DNA from: Flavobacteriaceae bacterium
GTDB taxonomy: Bacteria > Bacteroidota > Bacteroidia > Flavobacteriales > Flavobacteriaceae
DNA: 9,327 nt
Direction: 5' to 3'
NCBI GenBank assembly: GCA_029245825.1
Contig: JAQWON010000041.1
Location: 1 to 9,327, forward strand
Part shown: one piece after another, positions 1 through 6,632 of the stretch
How the letters are laid out: every line of letters begins with the position of its first letter
Numbering within the stretch: position 1 is the stretch's first letter
Made by a program: the position numbers and the translations under genes
The notes under the pieces: generated by a model
The model's input: only the letters and a program-made list of their open reading frames with translations
Told to the model about the DNA's origin: nothing
The model's database searches: none

Positions 1-449
1 GATTATTAACTCTAACAACTGCCCCGACATTTGTTTCAGCAACCACTAGTTCTACTTCTAGTACTCTTGCTGTTGGAGGAGTTGTTACCTATACCGCTAC
101 ATTTAATATCAATCAGCAGGCGGTTGATAGTGGAAGTGTAAACAACAGTGCTCTTGCTATAGCTAGTAGTCCAGGAAACACAAATGATGTTAGTGATCAA
201 AGTGATAATGGAGATGATAATGATGGAAATACAATAAATGATCAAACCATAGTTAACATATCTGCTACTTCAAATATCTCTGTTATTAAAGAAGTAGCGT
301 CAGTTACGGATGTTAATTCAAACAACTTGACAGATCTTGGCGACCGTATCACCTATAGCATCAGAGTTGTCAACACAGGTGCTTTAACTTTATCTGATAT
401 CACCCTTGATGATACACTCACTGATGCAAACAGTAGCACGCTTAGTTAG
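1..449 (+). CDS. Giant repeat adhesin, fragment 1 (5' end outside window, closed by frameshift stop)
   Basis: This is the upstream piece of the large repetitive surface protein. It is read from position 3 and enters the window already open, so the true start and signal peptide are upstream. It covers the C-terminal part of one DUF11/DUF7507-like repeat (motifs APTFVSATTSS, SSPGNTNDVSD, and an acidic linker rich in D, G and N) and the first half of the next, beginning SVIKEVASVTDVNSNN at about 276. The frame ends at TAG 447-449, exactly where other copies read L-S-L-(D/N)-S-G-P. Here the Leu codon TTA has lost a T, and the next residues, DSGPTFVSATTSS, continue in the next frame from 449. I therefore read it as part of the same gene as the two following pieces, not as a separate protein. 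The coding identity is secure. Whether the break is biological cannot be told from sequence alone. Confidence 0.8.
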   Translation, partial: LLTLTTAPTFVSATTSSTSSTLAVGGVVTYTATFNINQQAVDSGSVNNSALAIASSPGNTNDVSDQSDNGDDNDGNTINDQTIVNISATSNISVIKEVASVTDVNSNNLTDLGDRITYSIRVVNTGALTLSDITLDDTLTDANSSTLS

Positions 450-1591
450 ATAGTGGACCGACATTTGTTTCAGCAACGACTAGCTCCACTTCAAGCACGC
501 TTCAAGTCAGTGGTGTTTCAACCTATACTGCGATCTATACGGTTGGTCAGCAGGCCATCAATAGTGGAAGTGTAATTAATAGCATCAAGGTTATTGCCAG
601 TAGTCCGGGACAGAGTCGCAATGTATCAAATATTAGCTATGTGGTTACTAGCTTGCCAGCATCACCATCACTTGAGGTTACTAAGACGGCAAGTGTTACT
701 GATAATGGAGATGGAGTCACGGGGATAGGAGATATCATCAGGTATACGATCAATGTGAAAAACACAGGGAACATTAGCTTATCAGGACTTACCCTTACAG
801 ATAACCTGAGTAATGTTAATGGAGGATCGCTTAGTTTGAGTAGCGGGCCATCGTTCTCAGGATCAGATCAGGGATCATCTCAGGGAAGTCTTAAGGTAAG
901 TGAGACAGCTACCTATATAGGTATGTATATTGTCGAGCAATCAGCGATAGATGCTGGGGGTGTTTCTAACCAGGCGATTGCATCTGCTAGTACTCCTCAG
1001 AGTGTTCCAGTTACAGATACGAGTGATGATCCAACCACTGGCGCAGCTAATGATCCAACAGTGACAACCATAACAAGATCTCCTTCCATAGAGGTTACCA
1101 AAACAGCTTCGGTTACCGACTCAAGTGGGGATGGTAATGTAGGAGCTAATGATTTAATAAAGTATGATATTTTAATTGAGAACAAGGGTAATGTTACTCT
1201 AAATAATCTAACAATAAATGATATTCTCACTGATGGCAGTGGAAATTCACTAAGCCTAACTGTTGCTCCAGCTTATCAATCAACAACATTAGGTTCTTTA
1301 CCTGGTACACTTAAGATAGGAGAGATACAGAGCTATACTGCTTATTATACAATTACTCAAGCAGCTGCAGATACCGGGAGTGTTGTAAATAGCGCAATTG
1401 TTAGTGCAACTGGGCCTGGCAATACCGGAAGTGTCTCAGACACTAGTGACAATGGTAATGATACAGATGGAAATACAACTGATGATGCAACAGTTGTTGA
1501 AATGACAACTACGGCAACTTCAACGCAGCCTTTCCCTCAATTAGAAGTTACCAAAACAGCTTTAGTTAACGACAACAATGGCAGTGGTTAA
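449..1591 (+). CDS. Giant repeat adhesin, fragment 2 (between two frameshifts)
   Basis: This is the middle piece of the same adhesin. Homology to the repeat family starts at 449 (DSGPTFVSATTSS), although the first start-like codon is a GTG at 641. That GTG lies inside the linker of repeat 2 and has no ribosome binding site, so it is not a real start. The piece contains the second half of repeat 2, all of repeat 3 (from about 671, LEVTKTASVTDNGDG), all of repeat 4 (from about 1088, IEVTKTASVTDSSGDG) and the beginning of repeat 5 (from about 1541, LEVTKTALVNDNNGSG). It ends at TAA 1589-1591, where other copies read N-G-L-N-D-L-G-D. Adding one T gives GGT TTA AAT GAT and restores L-N-D-L-G-D into the next frame. 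Repeat 4 carries an unusually long Thr/Ser-rich tail (EMTTTATSTQPFPQ). No cysteine or tryptophan occurs. The predicted role is a length of extracellular stalk. Confidence 0.8.
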   Translation, partial: DSGPTFVSATTSSTSSTLQVSGVSTYTAIYTVGQQAINSGSVINSIKVIASSPGQSRNVSNISYVVTSLPASPSLEVTKTASVTDNGDGVTGIGDIIRYTINVKNTGNISLSGLTLTDNLSNVNGGSLSLSSGPSFSGSDQGSSQGSLKVSETATYIGMYIVEQSAIDAGGVSNQAIASASTPQSVPVTDTSDDPTTGAANDPTVTTITRSPSIEVTKTASVTDSSGDGNVGANDLIKYDILIENKGNVTLNNLTINDILTDGSGNSLSLTVAPAYQSTTLGSLPGTLKIGEIQSYTAYYTITQAAADTGSVVNSAIVSATGPGNTGSVSDTSDNGNDTDGNTTDDATVVEMTTTATSTQPFPQLEVTKTALVNDNNGSG

Positions 1592-1596
1592 ATGAT

Positions 1597-4500
1597 TTGG
1601 GAGACAAAATTGTATATACCATTACAATAAAGAATATTGGCAATGTTAATCTATCTGGATTAACTATTAGTGATACACTAACAGATGGAGATGGAGATTC
1701 ACTAGTGTTGACTACTTCTCCAACATTTGTTTCGGCAACCACTAATTCTACTTCAGCTACCATAGTGGTAAATGGAATTTTAACTTATACAGCCGAATTT
1801 ATTATAGATCAGCAGGCGGTTGATAGTAGAAGTGTTAATAATAGTGTTCTTGTAACAGCTAGTAGTCCAGGGAAAACTAATGATGTCAATGATGTTAGTG
1901 ATGATGGTAATGATTCGGACGGGAATACAATCAATGATCCAACGGTGATCGTTACAAATTTCCAGCCAAATATTGAAGTAACTAAGACTGCATCTACGAC
2001 TGATACTAACAATAATGGATTAGTTGATTTAGGGGATACAATTTCTTATACAATCTTAGTTAAAAATACTGGTAATACAAGTTTGTCAGGAGTTAATGTA
2101 ACAGATAACTTAACTGATGCAAATGGAGGAGTTCTTAGTTTAAATAGCGGCCCTACTTTTGTAGGATCAGATCAAGGATCAGCACAAGGAAATCTTAAGG
2201 TTAGTGAAACAGCTAGTTATACAGCAAGCTTTATAATAAATCAACAATCGATTGACAGAGGCGCTGTTACAACTGGAGGGAACCCAGGTCAGGTAGGTGT
2301 TATAATTAAAAATAGCGCAATTGCCAAAGCAAGTAGTCCTGGAAACACCAATGATGTAACTGATGTGAGTGATGATGGAGACGATAGTGATGGAAATACT
2401 ACAAATGATCAAACAGAAGTAACTTTATCTCCTATAGTTCCTTCAATAAGAGTATTAAAGTCAGCAACAATTATTGATAATGGAGATGGTGTTAATGGAA
2501 AGGGAGACTTGGTAAGATATACAATTACGGTCCAAAACACTTGTGGAGTAGCTCTATCAGCACTTACAATTTCTGATACTTTAACAGATGGAAATAGTAA
2601 CACCTTAAACCTTGATAGTGGACCATCTTTTGCAGGATCAAGTCAGGGCTCTGCTCAAGGAAGTTTAAAAGTTAGTGAAACTGCAACTTACCTTGCGTTT
2701 TATTTGATTGATCAACAGGCTGTTGATAGTGGTAGTTTTCAAAATAGAGCAACTGCTACTGCAACTAGTCCAGGAGCAAATAATAATGTGACTGATCAAA
2801 GTGATGACCCTAATACTGCTACACTAAATGATCCAACAATTATATCGATAACAGCAACACCTTCGATAGAAGCTACAAAGACGGCATCTACCACCGACAA
2901 TAATAATAATGGTATAGTTGATACAGGGGATACAATATATTATACTTTCACAATAGAGAACAAGGGCAATGTTACTCTTTCAGGACTAACCATCAGTGAT
3001 ACTTTAACTGATGGCGATGGAAATAGTCTAAACTTAAATCAACAACCGTATTTCGTTTCCTCTAGCTTAGGCTCAGCCCCTGGCGCAGTAAAAGTTGGTG
3101 AAGTATTAATATATAAAGCATTTTATACGATAAATCAATCGGTAATATCTTCTGGAAGTGTAGTCAATAGAGCCTCTGTTACAGCTAGTAGCCCTGGATA
3201 TTCTGGAAATGTTTCTGATACTGCTGATAATGGTGATGATACGGACGGAAATACAACTGATGATCCAACTATTGTTGAGGTGTTCTCTGGGGCATCTATG
3301 GAGGTAGTAAAAACTGCTGTTGTGGTGGACAATGGTGATAATTCAGTTGGAGCTAATGACAAGATTGTTTATACTATTATAATAAGAAACACTGGAAGCG
3401 TAAACCTTACTGGTTTATCATTTATAGATAATCTTACTGATGGAAATTCAGCTGTATTGAATTTAGATAGTGCGCCAACTCTAACTACTGCCTCTGCAGG
3501 ATCAACTTCTCAAACAATCAATAGTGGAGGAGTGATCACTTTTACTGCAACATATACAATTAGTCAACAGGCAAACGATAGCGGCAGTATTAGGAATAGT
3601 GTTACGGCAACAGCTAGTAGTCCTGGAAAAACTAATGATATTACAGATGTTAGTGATAATGGAGATGATACTGACGGAAATACTACCGATGACCCAACAA
3701 TTGTTTATACCATATCTCAACCTGGAATTGAGGTTACTAAAACAGCAACAACTCAAGACAATAATAGCAATTCTATTGTTGATGCAGGAGATACTATTTT
3801 GTATACAATTGTTATTGAAAACACTGGCGCGGTTACTCTGACAAGTTTAACTCTTGTGGATACACTTACTGATGGCAATTCTCAGTCACTTACTTTGACT
3901 ACCAGCCCAACTTATTCATCATCAAGTGCTAGTTCTACACAAGGGACTTTAAATGTTGGAGAAACAGAAACCTATTTGGCAACTTATATTATTTCTCAAA
4001 ATTCAGCAGAAACAGGAACCATTAACAACTCAGTTTTAGCAACAGCAAGTAGTCCTGGAAACACCAATGATGTAAGTGATGTAAGTGATGATGGAGATGA
4101 TACAGATGGTAATACAACAAATGATCTAACTCAAGTCACAATTTCCTCAGTTCCATCAATCGAAGTAACTAAAACAGCATCTGTTACGGACAACAATAAT
4201 AATTCCTTAAATGATTTAGGAGATACTGTCAATTATACCATAGTCGTCCAGAATAAAGGGAACGTTACCTTAAGTGGAATTTCTTTAACCGATACTTTGA
4301 AAGATGGTAATGGTAACTTACTTAATTTGACCAGTGGCCCTACTTTTGTTTCAGCTTCAGCGGGGTCAAATCAAAACCTTCTTATAGTTGGAGGGACGAG
4401 TACGTTTACAGCTGTATTTAATATAACAAATCAAGCATTAAATTCCGGAAGTGTAATTAATACGGTTTCTGTTACTGCAAGTTCTCCAGGGAATACCAAT

Positions 4501-6615
4501 GATGTAACTGATTTAAGCGATGATCCAACTACTGCTGCAGTTAATGATCCAACAGTAGTTCAGCTTTCAATTACAAAATTAATTGAGGTTACGAAAACCG
4601 CTTCAGTTACTGACAATAATTCTAACGGATTAAATGATGCAGGAGATACAATTAATTATACAATTACTGTAAGAAATGGTAGTAGTGTTAGCCTGACAGG
4701 AATAACTTTACTTGATACTCTAACCGATGGGAATGGGAATGAAATTTCATTAATATCAAGTCCGACATTTAGCTTATCTACTTCAAATTCAGTCGAAGGT
4801 ACTTTATTGAGTGGAGAAACTGCTACTTATACAGCAAGTTATACTATTTCTCAATCCTCATTTAGCTCAGGGAGAGTAATAAATACAGTGACTGCAAGGG
4901 GAAGTAGTCCTGGTAACACAAATGATGTAACTGATATAAGTGATGACGGGGATGATAGCGATGGAAACACAACTGATGACCCAACAATTGTAGTAATGTC
5001 TTCTGGAGATATGGCTATTGAAGTAACAAAAACAGCTGAAATTACTGATAATGGAGATGGAGAAGTTAACAAAGGAGACATAGTTACTTATAATATTTCA
5101 GTTGAAAATATTGGGGAAACAATAGTTACAAACTTAAGTATTGTTGACAATTTATCTGATGGAGAGGGCAATGTGCTTTCACTTAATAATGGTCCTTTCT
5201 TTACAGGATCTGATCAAAACTCAATAGAAGGAATTCTTAAACCAGGAGAAATAGCAAGTTATATAGCATTTTATATTATTGAGCAGTCAGCTGCTGATTC
5301 TGGTAAAATTTTAAATAGCGTTATTGCAACAGCTGGAACTGAAAGTACTAGTACAGTTTCTGATGTCAGTGATGATGGTGATGATGCTGATGGTAATACT
5401 ACAAATGATCCAACAGAAGTCTTTATAGCTCCAGATCCAAAAATAGAAGTTGTTAAGACAGCTGAAATAACTGATGATGGAGATCAGAAAATAGGAAAAG
5501 GAGATATCATAACCTATACTATTGTTGTTACAAATACAGGGAATATAACCCTTTATGATTTAAATATAGTTGACACAATAACTGATGGAAACTCAACTGA
5601 GTTAATCCTAAGTAATGGGCCTTATTTCTCTGGTTCTACCGAAGGATCTAATGAGGGTATTCTTCAAGTTGGAGAAGCAGCTACATATGTCGCCTTTTAT
5701 ATAATAGAAGCTTCTGCTTCAGATACTGGAAGAATAAATAATACTGTATTGGCAACTGCTAGTTCACCTGGAAATATTAATGATGTAAAAGATGTAAGTG
5801 ATGATGGGGATGATACTGATGGAAACACAGTTGATGATCCTACTGTAGTTGAAATATCACCATCACCATCTATTGAGGCTACTAAAATTGCTGAGGTCTT
5901 AGATGATAATGCAGATGAAAAAACTGGTCCAGGAGATACCATTAACTATACAATAACTGTAGAGAATACAGGAAATATTGAGGTTACGGATCTTAATTTG
6001 ATCGATACAATGATTGATGGAAACGGTAAACCAAGAACTTTATCGACAGGGCCTACATATGTAAGCTCAAGCCTTAACTCTCAAAGAGGGACTCTTCAGG
6101 TTGGAGAAATTGCAAATTATATCGCGAGTTATAAGATAAAGGATTCAGATGTTGAAGGGGGTAGAATTGAGAATTCAATACTGGCTATTGCGAGCAGTCC
6201 TAATAATAGTGGTGATGTAACTGATGTAAGTGATAATGGAATTGATACTGATGATAATACGGTTGATGATCCTACAATAACAATGATAACTTATATAAGA
6301 AAATATTTTGAAATATTTAACCTAGTTACTTCAAATGGTGATGGATTAAATGATTATTTCGAATTAAGAGGCATTGAAAACTTTGGTCCAAATGAAGTTA
6401 AAATTTATAACCGATGGGGTGTATTAGTTTTTGAAACAGAAAATTATGGAAGCACAGCTGACTCTGACAATGTATTTAATGGTTATTCTCAAGGAAGAAT
6501 AACAATAGATAAAACAGTTAAGCTTCCGCCTGGAACTTACTATTATGTAATTCGTTTCTCTGGGGAAAATCCTGGCAGAAGAGCTTATAGCGGTTATCTA
6601 TATTTAAATGAATAG
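1597..6615 (+). CDS. Giant DUF11/DUF7507-type repeat adhesin with T9SS type B sorting domain, fragment 3 (C-terminal 1672 residues)
   Basis: This piece carries most of the adhesin seen here. It can be called from a TTG at 1597, but repeat homology runs straight back across the frameshift at 1588-1589, so this is not a true N-terminus and there is no signal peptide. It contains the rest of repeat 5 and repeats 6-15. Each repeat starts with (I/M)EVTKTA plus a D/N-rich loop, followed by YTI.V.NTGN, DTLTDGNG, a YTA.Y.I strand, SSPGNTNDV and an acidic D/G/N linker, the hallmarks of bacterial Ig-like stalk repeats. The last 107 residues are a CHU_C-type sorting domain (NGDGLNDYF, YNRWG, LPPGTYYYVIRF, GYLYL). 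Known members of that family are exported through the T9SS and kept on the cell surface, often as adhesins or gliding-motility proteins; an adhesin role here is inferred. One Cys (residue 316) and one Trp (in NRWG) were seen. TAG at 6613-6615 ends the gene, 17 bases before the next start. Confidence 0.88.
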   Translation: MGDKIVYTITIKNIGNVNLSGLTISDTLTDGDGDSLVLTTSPTFVSATTNSTSATIVVNGILTYTAEFIIDQQAVDSRSVNNSVLVTASSPGKTNDVNDVSDDGNDSDGNTINDPTVIVTNFQPNIEVTKTASTTDTNNNGLVDLGDTISYTILVKNTGNTSLSGVNVTDNLTDANGGVLSLNSGPTFVGSDQGSAQGNLKVSETASYTASFIINQQSIDRGAVTTGGNPGQVGVIIKNSAIAKASSPGNTNDVTDVSDDGDDSDGNTTNDQTEVTLSPIVPSIRVLKSATIIDNGDGVNGKGDLVRYTITVQNTCGVALSALTISDTLTDGNSNTLNLDSGPSFAGSSQGSAQGSLKVSETATYLAFYLIDQQAVDSGSFQNRATATATSPGANNNVTDQSDDPNTATLNDPTIISITATPSIEATKTASTTDNNNNGIVDTGDTIYYTFTIENKGNVTLSGLTISDTLTDGDGNSLNLNQQPYFVSSSLGSAPGAVKVGEVLIYKAFYTINQSVISSGSVVNRASVTASSPGYSGNVSDTADNGDDTDGNTTDDPTIVEVFSGASMEVVKTAVVVDNGDNSVGANDKIVYTIIIRNTGSVNLTGLSFIDNLTDGNSAVLNLDSAPTLTTASAGSTSQTINSGGVITFTATYTISQQANDSGSIRNSVTATASSPGKTNDITDVSDNGDDTDGNTTDDPTIVYTISQPGIEVTKTATTQDNNSNSIVDAGDTILYTIVIENTGAVTLTSLTLVDTLTDGNSQSLTLTTSPTYSSSSASSTQGTLNVGETETYLATYIISQNSAETGTINNSVLATASSPGNTNDVSDVSDDGDDTDGNTTNDLTQVTISSVPSIEVTKTASVTDNNNNSLNDLGDTVNYTIVVQNKGNVTLSGISLTDTLKDGNGNLLNLTSGPTFVSASAGSNQNLLIVGGTSTFTAVFNITNQALNSGSVINTVSVTASSPGNTNDVTDLSDDPTTAAVNDPTVVQLSITKLIEVTKTASVTDNNSNGLNDAGDTINYTITVRNGSSVSLTGITLLDTLTDGNGNEISLISSPTFSLSTSNSVEGTLLSGETATYTASYTISQSSFSSGRVINTVTARGSSPGNTNDVTDISDDGDDSDGNTTDDPTIVVMSSGDMAIEVTKTAEITDNGDGEVNKGDIVTYNISVENIGETIVTNLSIVDNLSDGEGNVLSLNNGPFFTGSDQNSIEGILKPGEIASYIAFYIIEQSAADSGKILNSVIATAGTESTSTVSDVSDDGDDADGNTTNDPTEVFIAPDPKIEVVKTAEITDDGDQKIGKGDIITYTIVVTNTGNITLYDLNIVDTITDGNSTELILSNGPYFSGSTEGSNEGILQVGEAATYVAFYIIEASASDTGRINNTVLATASSPGNINDVKDVSDDGDDTDGNTVDDPTVVEISPSPSIEATKIAEVLDDNADEKTGPGDTINYTITVENTGNIEVTDLNLIDTMIDGNGKPRTLSTGPTYVSSSLNSQRGTLQVGEIANYIASYKIKDSDVEGGRIENSILAIASSPNNSGDVTDVSDNGIDTDDNTVDDPTITMITYIRKYFEIFNLVTSNGDGLNDYFELRGIENFGPNEVKIYNRWGVLVFETENYGSTADSDNVFNGYSQGRITIDKTVKLPPGTYYYVIRFSGENPGRRAYSGYLYLNE
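6292..6612 (+). other. C-terminal T9SS type B sorting domain (CHU_C / gliding motility-associated family)
   Basis: This is the last 107 codons of the adhesin. After a short entry strand (YIRKYFEIFNLVT) come the family signatures in order: NGDGLNDYF (NGDG at residues 1580-1583 of fragment 3), a strand ending VKIYNRWGVLVFE, a gap region NVFNGYSQGR, LPPGTYYYVIRF (from about 6523) and a final GYLYL strand. This is the type B signal, which known examples use to pass the outer membrane through the T9SS, often with help from a PorP/SprF-family partner encoded nearby. No such partner lies in this window. The usual T-P-N-G-D-G start is S-N-G-D-G here, with Ser in place of Pro, but the rest is well kept. 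Confidence 0.88.
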
Positions 6616-6632
6616 GTGAGATTAGAATATTT

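Larger units (their letters stand above)
1..6291 (+). repeat. Tandem array of 15 DUF11/DUF7507-like protein repeats (first copy partial)
   Basis: The repeats begin at the (I/L/M)EVTKTA-type motif at about 276, 671, 1088, 1541, 1972, 2446, 2866, 3298, 3727, 4159, 4582, 5017, 5443 and 5872. A partial copy precedes 276, and the array ends near 6291. Unit lengths after frame repair are 132, 139, 151, 144, 158, 140, 144, 143, 144, 141, 145, 142, 143 and 140 residues. Two loop types open the units. One resembles D.NNNG..D.GD (copies 2, 5, 6, 8, 10, 11, 12). The other is D(N/D)GDG-like (copies 3, 4, 7, 9, 13, 14, 15). Most units end in an acidic linker of the type DVSDDGDDTDGNTTDDPT. In copies 3, 7 and 11 it is shortened to SDDP......NDPT, and in copy 2 it is almost absent. 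The loops and linkers resemble calcium-binding acidic loops; calcium binding is inferred, not shown. Confidence 0.92.
1..6615 (+). pseudogene. Reconstructed single adhesin gene interrupted by two one-base deletions
   Basis: The three preceding pieces join into one gene when a single T is restored at 446-447 and at 1588-1589. The frame moves from codons starting at 3, to 449, to 1591, and the result is one open frame of 2204 residues plus stop within the window. The spacing supports this. Repeat 2 to repeat 3 is 395 bases and repeat 5 to repeat 6 is 431 bases. These are the only repeat intervals not divisible by three, and each becomes divisible by adding one base. No second, compensating indel was seen. 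I label it a pseudogene because the sequence as given cannot make the full protein. A sequencing or assembly error in a repetitive locus is an equally good explanation. Confidence 0.6.

Noticed and set aside
440..1595. Programmed ribosomal frameshifting at the two breaks
   Set aside because: Neither site has an X-XXY-YYZ slippery heptamer, and I saw no clear downstream stem. Rescue of two successive stops would make very little product.
641..1597. Separate genes starting at GTG 641 and TTG 1597
   Set aside because: Both codons fall inside conserved repeat sequence, lack ribosome binding sites and signal peptides, and repeat homology continues upstream across the frame break.
3599..3841. An 80-codon + strand frame overlapping repeats 9 and 10
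   Set aside because: It is an out-of-frame reading of well-supported adhesin sequence, with a Leu/Met/Gln-rich translation and no family resemblance.
1..6291. CRISPR array or DNA-level tandem satellite
   Set aside because: The units are about 400-470 bases, coding throughout, and diverged in a codon-aware way. There are no short identical repeats with unique spacers.
1..6615. Diversity-generating retroelement target
   Set aside because: No reverse transcriptase or template repeat is present, and differences between copies are not restricted to adenine positions.
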